Source: Lachnoclostridium sp.
Lineage (GTDB): Bacteria; Bacillota; Clostridia; Lachnospirales; Lachnospiraceae
Assembly (NCBI GenBank): GCA_023665475.1
Contig: JAMPEB010000001.1
Span: 62,001-126,000 of the forward strand
DNA: 64,000 nucleotides
Direction: 5' to 3'
Every line of letters starts with the position of its first letter. Within the stretch, counting starts at the first letter, position 1. Below, in pieces: positions 1-8,568 of this stretch. The position numbers and the translations under genes were made by a program. The notes below the pieces were generated by a model. It searched no databases. It had not been told where the DNA came from and saw only the letters and a program-made list of their open reading frames with translations.

Positions 1-956
1 TGATTTTCACCTGAATATCCGGTGCAATAATAACAGGGAATGCCCATCTGCTGCAGCAAATACTGATACGCTCTCGCATATCCCGCACAAACGCTTTTGC
101 CGTTTACCATGGCGCTATAAGCGCTCTGATTCATGTCGGCATTTTTATCATATGCGGTTTTGGATAACAGTGCATCATGGACATATTTTTCTTTCTCATA
201 ATTATTGGAATACTGCTCCGCCCCGTTCAGTATACCTGCTGCCTGCGCTTTAAATTCCGTCTGCGCAGCCTCCAGTTTGTTGGTAATCGGATAGTATTGC
301 AGTGAAATTTCCAGACAATCCCCGTTTTGGATATATTTACAGGAATATCCCGTCTGCAGCCAGAAAAGCTCGGGATGATCATTATAAACAGCTTCAAACA
401 CATTCTTAAGCTGAGTCACCTTGACATCCACCACCGGCGAAAATGAAATCGTACATTTTAATGCATTTGCATAAATCTGGTTGTATAGCTTCTGCATATC
501 CGAATCCAGCATACCGTAATAGGGATAAATATCCGTATCAAAGGTAAGACCGCTGCCCGTCTCGCCCGTACTCAGCGAATCCTTAAGGGCAGATACTTCG
601 TTTTCGGCTATCTGCTGCTCGGTCTCTTTAACAGGCACATACCCGTTCTTGCCGCTGACCTGACTGGGAAGGGTGGTCACGCCGTTTGTCGGTGTAATAT
701 AGGTTGTATTCTCCACCTGTAAACCGTTCGGCAGGGCGTCCGCGTCCGTATTGTAGCCACCCTCCGGCAGACTATTGTCCGGCTGCTCCTGCGTTCCTAT
801 GCCAATCAGGGTTCCTGAGCCCTCTTCCTCCCTATCCTGAATAACCGCCGCCAGAGATTCCGTCACTGCAGGGTTTAAGGCGCAAAAAAGCATGCCTGCG
901 CAGCCTATAATAATCAAAATACAAATACCGTAAAAAAATTTTTTAATAATTTTCAA
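1..956 (-). CDS. Secreted/membrane-anchored transglutaminase-like protein (C-terminus cut by window edge)
   Basis: About 318 residues are visible; the reading frame runs off the left edge, so the C-terminus is missing. I chose a TTG start at 956 because an AGGAAAGG box lies about 11 bases upstream and no ATG precedes the N-terminal hydrophobic segment (KKFFYGICILIIIGCAGMLF), which looks like a signal anchor. A Glu/Gly/Asn-rich linker follows, then a domain ending in the motif GKSVCAGYARAYQYLL, typical of the transglutaminase-like fold with its nucleophilic Cys (VCAGYA). The expected His and Asp of the triad would lie beyond the edge. In related Clostridia such proteins are extracytoplasmic and of unknown substrate; peptide or wall-protein cleavage or crosslinking is inference. 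It is separated from the upstream PocR gene by a strong terminator, so it is probably transcribed on its own. Confidence 0.8.
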   Translation of the reverse strand, partial: MKIIKKFFYGICILIIIGCAGMLFCALNPAVTESLAAVIQDREEEGSGTLIGIGTQEQPDNSLPEGGYNTDADALPNGLQVENTTYITPTNGVTTLPSQVSGKNGYVPVKETEQQIAENEVSALKDSLSTGETGSGLTFDTDIYPYYGMLDSDMQKLYNQIYANALKCTISFSPVVDVKVTQLKNVFEAVYNDHPELFWLQTGYSCKYIQNGDCLEISLQYYPITNKLEAAQTEFKAQAAGILNGAEQYSNNYEKEKYVHDALLSKTAYDKNADMNQSAYSAMVNGKSVCAGYARAYQYLLQQMGIPCYYCTGYSGEN

Positions 957-1023
957 CTGAAGTCACACCTTTCCTGCATTCTTTATAGAAAACAGTCCCT
1001 CTGCAGCAGCTTTCTATTATGTG

Positions 1024-1056
1024 AAAAAACCTGCGCCGACAACTGCCGGCACAGGT
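1024..1056 (-). terminator. Rho-independent terminator of the PocR-MCP gene
   Basis: On the minus strand a 10-bp stem (ACCTGTGCCG paired with CGGCGCAGGT, one wobble) with a short loop is followed directly by six T residues. It begins 15 bases after the stop codon at 1071. Confidence 0.85.
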
Positions 1057-1070
1057 CACTCACTGTTTTC

Positions 1071-1856
1071 TCAGCCCAATTCGTTTCCTGCAGTCATATC
1101 ATGCACTACTTGGGAAATGCTGTTTATCGTCTTGAATATCTGTTCATTTAACCGCCTGCTCTCCACAGACAAGCTTCCCACTTCCTTGGCAACAACCGCG
1201 AAGCCCTTTCCTGCGTCACCGGCTCTTGCCGCCTCTATGCTGGCATTTAAGGCCAATATATTCTGTCTCTGCTGAATACGGTTCAAATCAGATGTATTCT
1301 GCTGAATATCCAGAACAAGCTTTTCGCAATTTGAAACACCGGTAGTCAGTCTCTCAATCAAATCACCGTTATACTTTTTATTGTATTCAAAATTAATGAA
1401 ATTGTTCAACACCTCGCCCAGCAGATTGGCAGAAGCATGAATCTGTTCTTCCGTCTTAATGTTTACTTCCTTCAGCGCTTTCAGATAAGCTTCCTCATCC
1501 ACGCCGATCTCTTTCGCCACCTGACGGAATTTGTTCTCGTCGGGATTCTCCGGAAGTACCTGCCCTCCGATAACGGAACCCACCTTCTTTCCGCTCACTA
1601 CCAAATCAATGCCGAAATCTATCAGTCCCGCATGACAGTGATAAACTCCTTTGCCGTCCCTGTCACACTGCTCACAGCGGCGTTTCCCCTCCGCGGAGCC
1701 TCTGGTATACTTAATACAGAAATCCGTAAAATTATAGCACTCGGAAATGTACTCTCCGTCCATTCCCACCGCTACGGTTGCAAGCCCTGTGGCTTTCGCC
1801 CAACTGGACATAATTTCCTCAAACTTTTCCATGTCTGTAAAATCCTGTATTTTCAT
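1071..1856 (-). CDS. Soluble PocR-domain / chemoreceptor signalling-tip protein
   Basis: A 261-residue protein with no membrane segment. Residues about 1-160 form a PocR-type ligand-binding domain with the characteristic Cys/His cluster ([12 protein letters not shown], then [10 protein letters not shown]), a family that senses small hydrocarbon derivatives and may use bound metal or redox state. Residues about 175-261 hold a shortened methyl-accepting chemotaxis signalling hairpin; the tip motif [25 protein letters not shown] is intact, which is the part that contacts CheA and CheW. The flanking methylation helices are much shorter than in full chemoreceptors. The start ATG has GAGGGTAAGGT immediately upstream. 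A TATAAT promoter lies at 1911-1940 and a strong terminator follows, so the gene is monocistronic. No other chemotaxis gene is in the window; its partner kinase is unknown. Confidence 0.85.
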   Translation of the reverse strand: MKIQDFTDMEKFEEIMSSWAKATGLATVAVGMDGEYISECYNFTDFCIKYTRGSAEGKRRCEQCDRDGKGVYHCHAGLIDFGIDLVVSGKKVGSVIGGQVLPENPDENKFRQVAKEIGVDEEAYLKALKEVNIKTEEQIHASANLLGEVLNNFINFEYNKKYNGDLIERLTTGVSNCEKLVLDIQQNTSDLNRIQQRQNILALNASIEAARAGDAGKGFAVVAKEVGSLSVESRRLNEQIFKTINSISQVVHDMTAGNELG

Positions 1857-1910
1857 ACCTTACCCTCTTCCTGATTTGTTGTCTGAGCCAGCTGTAATTC
1901 TCTCCCATTC

Positions 1911-1940
1911 ATTATAACACTTCTTACCCGGAATGTACAA
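1911..1940 (-). promoter_or_regulatory. Sigma-A type promoter for the PocR-MCP gene
   Basis: On the minus strand TTGTAC and TATAAT are separated by 18 bases, placed about 60 bases before the ATG at 1856. Inferred from sequence only. Confidence 0.5.
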
Positions 1941-1957
1941 TATTTTTTTAACAAACT

Positions 1958-2419
1958 CTAACGAATTTTCAAAAAACGCTTTCCCCCTGCCGCCGCTTTT
2001 GACAAAATGGGGCGTATGGGTCTTAGTGCCAGCCATAACCCCGAAAGCATCCGATACACCGGCTGTCTGACCGAAAAATATTTTCCCTTGCGGACAACTC
2101 CCACCAGAATCCCTCTTATCTGCTCTCCTGACAGAGGTCCTTCGGGTCTGCTCTCATTATCACCCACCAGATAAAACCGGCCCTCCCTGCATTTCCAGAT
2201 TCGGTGCATGACCAGCATACTTTCCCTCCTGCGGTAAAGCACCACATCTCCACGCTTCAGACACATGTTATCTTTCACCGGTGCAATCACAGCCTCATCC
2301 CGCCCCGGCACAAACAAAGGATACATACTGTAACCTTTGGGCTTTATCTGAACGGTATGCCCCTCTTTCAGCAGCTTTTCAATATTGACTTTATCGTTTT
2401 CCAAATCTGTCTTTTCCAT
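1958..2419 (-). CDS. S24/S26-family signal-peptidase-like protease
   Basis: About 153 residues from the ATG at 2419; a longer form from a TTG at 2449 exists and neither start has a good ribosome binding site. The motif GYSMYP places the nucleophile at Ser31, and VMHRI at about His72 occupies the position of the general base, as in the Ser/His (SipW, archaeal and ER-type) signal peptidases rather than the Ser/Lys bacterial type. A GDN motif follows at about residue 86. There is no clear N-terminal membrane anchor; a hydrophobic stretch near the C-terminus (MLSGLWLALRPI) could associate with the membrane. It is divergently arranged with the PqqD-HprK gene and close to an ABC exporter. Proteases of this type occur beside PqqD/HprK proteins in peptide-modification loci, so leader removal from an exported peptide or protein is plausible, but that role is inferred. 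Confidence 0.7.
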   Translation of the reverse strand: MEKTDLENDKVNIEKLLKEGHTVQIKPKGYSMYPLFVPGRDEAVIAPVKDNMCLKRGDVVLYRRRESMLVMHRIWKCREGRFYLVGDNESRPEGPLSGEQIRGILVGVVRKGKYFSVRQPVYRMLSGLWLALRPIRPILSKAAAGGKRFLKIR

Positions 2420-2519
2420 GCCTTTATTGTAGCATTTCCCCGTCCACAATGCTATAATATTTTATAAGCGGATGTACATTTGATTTATGACATCAGGTGA
2501 TGTGAAGGAGGATACATAC

Positions 2520-3683
2520 ATGCTCATCAGGCGAAATCCCTTTTATGCACTGCAGGAAATTTCAGGCATTTTTTATCTGCTTCCCTTCGGGCAGATGATT
2601 TCAGACCGCGGGCACGGCATACAGGTAAACGAAACCGGCTGCTATCTGTGGGAACTTTTGAAAGATTTCCGGACAATGGAAGAGATTCTTTCCCTTTGCG
2701 CCAAGCATTACCGGACCTCTGCGGAAGAAATGCCCCTGCTGGAAAAGGACTTGGAAGCCTTTGTAGAGAAGCTGCTTTCCTGTGGGGTATTGGAAAATAT
2801 GCCGGACTTTACGACGAGACAGATTTTTCCTGACAGATATCTTGAAATCGGCGGGCTTATTATCCGCTTTTCGGCTCCGGCAGAAGCGTTTCCGCCCTCT
2901 TTTTCTCCGTTTTTGATGAACACTTCCGGCGAATGCCCCAATTTCCATCTGCATGTTGCCCTGCACATAGGGAAACCCCGCCGCCGCATAAACGGCAGGG
3001 TATTGGTCCGCAACGAAGAACTGATTGTGATGGAGACAGAGGACAGTTATATTCTTCTTTTTCCCGCTGCTTCTCAAATCACGGAGGCTAAAATTTCAAA
3101 AGATGCCGCCAAAGCCATTATTTATTTCACTCCGCCCTACAGGGAAGACTTTTGTGAACAGCTCTCCGGCGTCATGCGCCTTGTCTATCTTCTTCTGGCA
3201 GGCACACACCATATGGCGGCTCTCCACTCTTCTTCCATATTGTACGGCGGCAAGGCATGGTTGTTTTCGGCGTCTTCCGGCACCGGCAAGTCCACCCATG
3301 CCGATTTGTGGCAGGATTTTTTAAATGTCCCCATATTGAACGGCGATTTGAATCTGCTGGCATTTCGGGACAAGGAACCTGTCATACACGGCATTCCCTG
3401 GTGCGGCACATCCCGCATTTTCGATACCGAAACCTATCCCTTAGGCGGCATTATTTTGCTGAAACAGGCAAAAGAAGATTTTGTGGAAGAACTTTCCTCC
3501 GACAAAAAGCAGCTTTTTCTGCTTCAAAGACTTATCACACCCTCTTGGAATCGGGATATGCAAAAGCAGAATCTGCAATTTGTGGAGAAACTGTCAGGGC
3601 GCATTCTCATCTGCCGCCTGCATTGTACCCCAATGCCTTCCGCTGTGGAAACCGTTCTGAAAACCATCAAAAACTTTATGTAA
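2520..3683 (+). CDS. PqqD domain fused to HprK-like P-loop kinase domain
   Basis: The start at ATG 2520 is chosen over 2487 because a GGAGG box sits 8 bases upstream. The 387-residue product has a PqqD-type domain at about residues 1-110 (ETGCYLWELL followed by the helical segment ending in LLSCGVL); such domains act as recognition elements that bind leader peptides. Residues about 235-387 resemble HPr kinase/phosphorylase: P-loop SASSGTGKSTHADL at about 250-262, then NGDLNLL and GIPWCGTS. The middle (about 110-235) is unassigned. It is a single plus-strand gene between minus-strand neighbours and overlaps the end of the ABC transporter by 8 bases, tail to tail. PqqD and HprK-like proteins recur in lasso-peptide and related RiPP loci of Firmicutes; no cyclase or radical SAM maturase is visible here, so the substrate is unknown. 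Confidence 0.75.
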   Translation: MLIRRNPFYALQEISGIFYLLPFGQMISDRGHGIQVNETGCYLWELLKDFRTMEEILSLCAKHYRTSAEEMPLLEKDLEAFVEKLLSCGVLENMPDFTTRQIFPDRYLEIGGLIIRFSAPAEAFPPSFSPFLMNTSGECPNFHLHVALHIGKPRRRINGRVLVRNEELIVMETEDSYILLFPAASQITEAKISKDAAKAIIYFTPPYREDFCEQLSGVMRLVYLLLAGTHHMAALHSSSILYGGKAWLFSASSGTGKSTHADLWQDFLNVPILNGDLNLLAFRDKEPVIHGIPWCGTSRIFDTETYPLGGIILLKQAKEDFVEELSSDKKQLFLLQRLITPSWNRDMQKQNLQFVEKLSGRILICRLHCTPMPSAVETVLKTIKNFM

Positions 3684-5427
3684 GTTTGGTCACCACGCAT
3701 TGCTTGTCCTTAATGGTATAGATACGATTGCATGAGCTTAAAACCGTGGGTCTGTGAGTAGTCACGATACAGGTTCTGGGATAATCGTCCTGAACAATAT
3801 GTTTTAAAACCTCCTGTTCCGTTTCCACATCCAGAGCCGAGGTTGCCTCGTCCAAAAGTAGTATGGGCGATTTGCGAAGCAGCGCTCTGGCAATGGAAAG
3901 CCTCTGGGACTGCCCTTCCGAAAAACCGCCTCCCCTCTCCTGTACCATACTGTAAATGCCTTCCGGCAGCCTGCTCACAAAGTCCCACGCACAGGCAAGA
4001 CGAAGCGCCTCTTCAATCTCTTCATCCGTGGCATCCGGCTTTACATTTCTCATATTTTCCGCAATAGTTCCCGAAAACATGGTATTTCCCTGAGGCACAT
4101 AGGAAAATAGCTTTCTGGCGGAAGCGCTTAAGGGAATAGACTCTTTACCGGCATCCCCCCCGTAGGACCCGCAGAGCAGGGTTTCGCCCTCGCCCGGGCG
4201 TATCAGAGACAGCATAATACGGAGCATAGTTGTCTTTCCTTCCCCCGAGGGACCCACCAACGCTACGATTTCATGGGGATGCGCCTCAAGGAAAGCATGG
4301 GAAAACACTTCCGTCCCGTTATGGTAGGCAAAAGAAATATCTTTCAAAATAAGGCTGATGCCCGTCTTGCAAAATCTCTTCCGAAACTTTTCCACCGCTT
4401 CATTCTGGCTGTAATCCTCTCTGGGCATTTCCACAATATCCATCAGCCTGCCTGCGGAAGTGGTAAGCCCTATGGCAGTGGGCACAAGAGAGGTTAAATT
4501 GTTCAAAGTGCCGGTGAGGGTGGACGAAAGACTGAGAAACAAGGTCATGGTACCGTAAGAAATGGCATTGCTCCAAACCCTGTAAATCCCCCAGCCATAG
4601 GCGCTGTAAGATACTATCATGGCAACGGTGGTCATCAACAGAGAGGTTCCCATGGACATTTTCTGGAAATCCAGCTTCATGTTGATATATTCCTGCTGAA
4701 TCTGCTTCAGTCTCTGTACATACAGGGAAATCAAATCAAATGCTTTTATAGTCTGTATATTGGAAAACGCCTCCTGGTTAAAGCCCGACATTTTGGCTCC
4801 CATAGCGGCGCTCCGCTTATTATTGTTCACCATGCGTTTCATTAAAGTTTTGGACAAAATCAGGCTCACCGGCATGCTGATAAAGGCAAAGACCGCAAAA
4901 CTGGCGTCATAATAAATAACCATTGCAAAAGCGCTGACAAAGCGGAAAAGATAAATCACCAGATTCGGAATAAAATTTAAAACCCCCGTAGAAATATTTC
5001 CCGCATCCGAACTCCATCTGACCAGCAGATCCCCCGTATGGTAATTGGTAAGGGATTCCCAATCCGTCACTAATATCTTTGCAAAAATATCGGATTTAAT
5101 TTCGGCGTCCACTCTCATGCTGATCTTGGCGGAAATATAATTTGTTATCTGGTTCACCAGAGTATTTCCCACATTCATCCCAATCAACATACAGAATGTA
5201 GCCATCAGTTTTCCCGTCTCATGTCCCGTAATAATATCCACCAAATTCTTGGAAGCCAAACCGCCTACCAAAGACAGCACCGTCCCCGTCATGCCCAGCA
5301 GAGTATAAAAGATCATCGCCGCCCAATGCTGTCTGGCATATTGATAAATCCATACCGTCTGATGCCACATTTCCTGCAATCTTCCCGCTTTGACGCGGCC
5401 TATGATAAATGAAATTTTCTCTTTCAT
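3676..5427 (-). CDS. ABC exporter, membrane domain fused to ATPase
   Basis: About 583 residues from ATG 5427, which has AAAGGAG 11 bases upstream; a TTG at 5463 is less likely. Residues about 20-320 form a six-helix type I exporter membrane domain and the C-terminal 230 residues the ATPase: Walker A GPSGEGKTT, Q-loop YVPQGNTMFSGT, signature SEGQSQR, Walker B ILLLDEATSALD and a switch His in IVTTHRP. There is no N-terminal C39 peptidase domain, so leader cleavage would need a separate protease, and an S26-type enzyme is encoded nearby. It follows the 142-residue candidate substrate on the same strand, separated by a modest terminator that may allow read-through. The pairing suggests export of that product or a peptide derived from it; this is inference, and a general drug or lipid exporter cannot be excluded. 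Confidence 0.85.
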   Translation of the reverse strand: MKEKISFIIGRVKAGRLQEMWHQTVWIYQYARQHWAAMIFYTLLGMTGTVLSLVGGLASKNLVDIITGHETGKLMATFCMLIGMNVGNTLVNQITNYISAKISMRVDAEIKSDIFAKILVTDWESLTNYHTGDLLVRWSSDAGNISTGVLNFIPNLVIYLFRFVSAFAMVIYYDASFAVFAFISMPVSLILSKTLMKRMVNNNKRSAAMGAKMSGFNQEAFSNIQTIKAFDLISLYVQRLKQIQQEYINMKLDFQKMSMGTSLLMTTVAMIVSYSAYGWGIYRVWSNAISYGTMTLFLSLSSTLTGTLNNLTSLVPTAIGLTTSAGRLMDIVEMPREDYSQNEAVEKFRKRFCKTGISLILKDISFAYHNGTEVFSHAFLEAHPHEIVALVGPSGEGKTTMLRIMLSLIRPGEGETLLCGSYGGDAGKESIPLSASARKLFSYVPQGNTMFSGTIAENMRNVKPDATDEEIEEALRLACAWDFVSRLPEGIYSMVQERGGGFSEGQSQRLSIARALLRKSPILLLDEATSALDVETEQEVLKHIVQDDYPRTCIVTTHRPTVLSSCNRIYTIKDKQCVVTKLT

Positions 5428-5470
5428 GGCATTGCCGGCTCCTTTCCCCGAAACGGTATCCAAACCACAA

Positions 5471-5509
5471 ACAGGGCTGCCACATTATGCATGAATGCGG
5501 CAGCCCTGT
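5471..5509 (-). terminator. Stem-loop between the 142-residue gene and the ABC exporter
   Basis: An 11-bp perfect stem (ACAGGGCTGCC with GGCAGCCCTGT) has a 17-base loop. On the minus strand it is followed by TTTGTGGTTT, a weak T-tract, so it may be a partial terminator setting the ratio between the small gene and the exporter. Confidence 0.55.
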
Positions 5510-5542
5510 AAAAATCTTATTCATATCCTCTGCGTTTGCGCA

Positions 5543-5971
5543 TCAGTCAAATCCGCCCTGTACATTCACTGCATGGGCGCAGTCGATGGTGGCAGCCACA
5601 ACCTCCAGCGTATTGGAATCAGCGCTGTTTACGGTCATCAGCGTATTGAAATTATCGCTGTTCCCATAAGCGTTGGCATGGCTGGAACGGGTCAATACCG
5701 CCACATTGCCGTTTATGCTGGTCTCAAAGCCTTCAAAGTTGACCGAATTAACCGGCTGGTTAAAGGTAACGGTAACCACTGTCTCCGTTGAAATATGAAG
5801 CCCGGTGGAATGTGTTGCCGCCACACGGAAATTGGTATTTCCTTCGCCCGCATTTCTCTGGGCAACCTCTACCGTCATGGTCCAGCAGTCGCCGGAACCG
5901 CTTCCGGTCATATAAACATCCTCGGACAACTCCTGATCAACAAGAACAATAGGACTTTCATATTCTTTCAT
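5543..5971 (-). CDS. 142-residue protein with RiPP-like leader, candidate export substrate
   Basis: I do not recognise a named family. The start at ATG 5971 has GGGGAGG nine bases upstream; an upstream frame to 6028 lies in the leader. The N-terminus MKEYESPIVLVDQELSEDVY contains a YxxP-type motif and an acidic stretch, as in many leader regions bound by PqqD-like domains, and ends in a flexible GSGSG. The remaining 115 residues are rich in Thr, Val, Asn and Ser with alternating polarity, suggesting a secreted beta-sandwich. Only two Cys occur, at about 29 (GDCW) and 131 (IDCAH), which could form a disulfide. There is no classical signal peptide. With the adjacent exporter, protease and PqqD-HprK gene, the simplest reading is an exported protein-sized substrate. 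A strong promoter with a palindrome lies upstream. Confidence 0.6.
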   Translation of the reverse strand: MKEYESPIVLVDQELSEDVYMTGSGSGDCWTMTVEVAQRNAGEGNTNFRVAATHSTGLHISTETVVTVTFNQPVNSVNFEGFETSINGNVAVLTRSSHANAYGNSDNFNTLMTVNSADSNTLEVVAATIDCAHAVNVQGGFD

Positions 5972-6064
5972 CTTCTTACCTCCCCGCCCGCTTAGGAAAA
6001 ATCGTATCCTTTCCGTCATCTTGGGCAAAACATAACTACTATTTCACTTTGCATAACTATAAAA

Positions 6065-6076
6065 GTACATATGTAC
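6065..6076. promoter_or_regulatory. Candidate operator palindrome
   Basis: The 12-base perfect palindrome GTACATATGTAC lies just downstream of the predicted start point of the 6089-6117 promoter, where a bound repressor would block transcription. No cognate regulator is identified. Confidence 0.45.
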
Positions 6077-6088
6077 CTTCTTAATAAG

Positions 6089-6117
6089 ATTATATTCCGA
6101 TTCGCCGCCTCTGTCAA
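6089..6117 (-). promoter_or_regulatory. Consensus sigma-A promoter for the 142-residue gene
   Basis: On the minus strand a perfect TTGACA and a perfect TATAAT are separated by exactly 17 bases, about 115 bases before the start codon at 5971. Confidence 0.85.
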
Positions 6118-6147
6118 CCCCTGTGGGCCAAGTTACCCAAATTATTT

Positions 6148-8439
6148 TCAGTTTATTTTGCCCTCAACATACAGCAGCTCCTGTTCCAATGTCTCAGGTA
6201 CTACGGTTCCGCTGTTCCTTAACTTTTTCACCAGCACATCCAGATGATGGAGCTTCTGGGCGGTCTTGATCCTCCGCCTTTCGAGAAGCTCCGCATAAAG
6301 CGGATTCTGAGCCAGCACGGTACAGATATCCTCCGGAAAAGGACAATAGGTAAAGAATATCTTACGCGCCACTTTGTTCATTCTGGGTGAATTTTTCCCT
6401 TCAAACAAAATCCACATCATATAATCCCTGATAAACATTTCCTTAAAGCTGTTCTTTGCGCGCTGTAAGCCCGAACGCAGCTTTTCTTTTGCCTCCGTGC
6501 TCAAATCGCGGTTCTTTTTGTAAAACTGAATATAGTCGAAATATTCGCTGGTAAGGGAAGGCTCGGTAAGATCGTTCCAACGGCCGCCCTGCACACGCTT
6601 GCACAGCTCCCAGCGGAAATCTCCCGTCATCCTTATCATAGAGGAATCCAAATCCTCCAGATGGAAAACGGAAAGGAACATACGGCTCGGACTGTTTCGT
6701 ACTTTTCCTTCAATTTCCTGCCACAAAATGCCTCGTATGCCGATATTGGGAAGCAAAATCACATCCGGCAGATATTCCAGATGTATCGGTTCCTTCCCCA
6801 TCACAGCTATATTGTCCATATCCAGACTCTCGCGGTAAAATGCGGTATAATCCACGGCTTTGATCATCTGCAGGGAGCGTGCGATTTTTGACGGAGTTAC
6901 ATAAGAATCCTCCAAATCTTTTAACACATCTTCTTTGACAAACAGCGGACAAAAGGTAGTAACACGACCATAGGTAATCTTGTTGGCTGTGGGGAACATA
7001 TTTTTCAGTTCAAATCTCACCTTCTCCATGCCGTCTTCCTGCAAATCGCGAAGCTGTCTGTCCGTAATATTTCCCGCCTGTTTCTGCTTACTCAGATATT
7101 CCGCATAATCCTGACCGAATTCATCACGGCTGGGAACCTTATTTCCGTCATAGACCGCCAGCAGCCAATCATAAAATGTATAAACTCCCAAGTCGCTGTG
7201 ATCCGTTATCTGCCCCGCAATCTTTGCAAGAATCCCCGCATTCCCCGCGCCTGCAAGTTCTTCGTCCACATAACCGAAATATAAAAACATAAGCACAGGC
7301 AGCGGAATCTCTGCCGCATCCAATGTATTTTCAAAAACAGCACTGTAAATGAGATAAAATTCTTCCGTCAACATCCTGCGCAGACGGTTCGCCGCCTCGT
7401 CCGTATCCGCCTTATCCTCAAGCTTTCTGTACTCCTCTATATGTCTGCGGAAAGAATCTTCCGTCTCCGCTTCCACACCGGCATAATCCAATATCGTTCC
7501 CAAAGAATCCACAAGTTCCTCGGGTAAAGCCGTTTCCAAAACACCTGAGGCATCTTTCGCCCGCTCATTCACTTGGACATTTTTTTGCTCCGTATTTGAG
7601 CGGAATGCCGCAATGCGTTTGTCTGTCTGCGCCCTGTCGCAAGTATTGTCTTCTCCATAGTCTTTTATGATTCTTTCAAGAATCATAACTACTTCCTCAA
7701 ACTCTTCGCAGTCCGCCCCCAGCCTGCCTGCCAGCGTGGCAAAACGCTCAAACAAATCATTCCCGTCTTCCTTAAAATAAAATTTACTCAGCTTTGTACG
7801 GTAAGCATGCTGCTCTTCCGTGCCGGAATAAGTTTTTCTGAAGTCAAGACTGCACTTCCTCAAAAATCCCAGCGACACCGCCGATTCCTGCAGAATCTCC
7901 TTGCAGCTTGACCCGGAGTAAATCCGCATCATGCCCGCATAGTATTCGCTGAGCCACAAATCCGGCGACTCGTCGTTTAAATATGCCGTCAGCTCATCCA
8001 TCCCCTCCAAGGGTTTCGCCTGAATTCTGAAACGACTGCTTAACTGATTGTATTTTTCACAGTCCGACAAAAGCTCTCTGTATAAATTGCTGCATTCCAG
8101 GTGGGAAATCGAGCAAAGATTCTGCAGCTCATTGAGCTGGCGGAATGTAGACAGCAGGAAAAACCTGGCGATGTCCTGATGATTCTGCAAAAAATCCCCC
8201 AGCCCTTCCACATTCGTAATGGGATAAGTCAAAACCGTCGCATCCTCCCGCACCGTATAGCTGATAAAATGAAACTCGGAGCAGATTTCACAGATGCCGA
8301 TGACATCTCCCTTTCCCAGCTCATAATGTCCTCCCGGATAAAATGCCGCAACCTTGCCGGACGCAATCAGATGTAACGCCGCCATAGGCTGCCCGTACTC
8401 ATAAACTTTTGTTCCTGCTTTTAACATTGTTCCTGCCAT
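6148..8439 (-). CDS. Cyclic-nucleotide-binding-domain protein with long uncharacterised C-terminal region
   Basis: A 763-residue protein. Residues about 1-125 match a CRP-type cyclic-nucleotide-binding fold: a beta roll with GQPMAALHLIASGKV, then ELGKGDVIG, then a helix (LGDFLQNHQDIARFFLLSTFRQL) of the dimerisation type. The canonical phosphate-binding cassette with its Arg is not obvious, so ligand binding is uncertain. There is no helix-turn-helix, so it is not a CRP transcription factor. The remaining 630 residues are mostly helical, acidic and without a recognised catalytic motif or membrane segment. Related long CRP-domain proteins occur in Clostridia and are annotated only by the N-terminal domain. 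It stands alone between the candidate export cluster and the polysaccharide locus, with about 120-180 bases of non-coding sequence on each side. Function unknown. Confidence 0.75.
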   Translation of the reverse strand: MAGTMLKAGTKVYEYGQPMAALHLIASGKVAAFYPGGHYELGKGDVIGICEICSEFHFISYTVREDATVLTYPITNVEGLGDFLQNHQDIARFFLLSTFRQLNELQNLCSISHLECSNLYRELLSDCEKYNQLSSRFRIQAKPLEGMDELTAYLNDESPDLWLSEYYAGMMRIYSGSSCKEILQESAVSLGFLRKCSLDFRKTYSGTEEQHAYRTKLSKFYFKEDGNDLFERFATLAGRLGADCEEFEEVVMILERIIKDYGEDNTCDRAQTDKRIAAFRSNTEQKNVQVNERAKDASGVLETALPEELVDSLGTILDYAGVEAETEDSFRRHIEEYRKLEDKADTDEAANRLRRMLTEEFYLIYSAVFENTLDAAEIPLPVLMFLYFGYVDEELAGAGNAGILAKIAGQITDHSDLGVYTFYDWLLAVYDGNKVPSRDEFGQDYAEYLSKQKQAGNITDRQLRDLQEDGMEKVRFELKNMFPTANKITYGRVTTFCPLFVKEDVLKDLEDSYVTPSKIARSLQMIKAVDYTAFYRESLDMDNIAVMGKEPIHLEYLPDVILLPNIGIRGILWQEIEGKVRNSPSRMFLSVFHLEDLDSSMIRMTGDFRWELCKRVQGGRWNDLTEPSLTSEYFDYIQFYKKNRDLSTEAKEKLRSGLQRAKNSFKEMFIRDYMMWILFEGKNSPRMNKVARKIFFTYCPFPEDICTVLAQNPLYAELLERRRIKTAQKLHHLDVLVKKLRNSGTVVPETLEQELLYVEGKIN

Positions 8440-8504
8440 AATCTACACCTCTTACATCATTCATTCCTGCTGCCTTGCATGCCACAGGATTTATTTCCTA
8501 CAAC

Positions 8505-8510
8505 ATTATA
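8505..8510 (-). promoter_or_regulatory. Possible -10 element for the cyclic-nucleotide-domain gene
   Basis: A TATAAT hexamer on the minus strand lies about 65 bases before ATG 8439; the -35 region (TGGAAA) is poor. It is the best candidate in the 129-base gap. Confidence 0.3.
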
Positions 8511-8568
8511 CATTATTATCGGATATTTTTCCATGCTTTTTCTGAATCATTAAAATCAATCAATAAAG

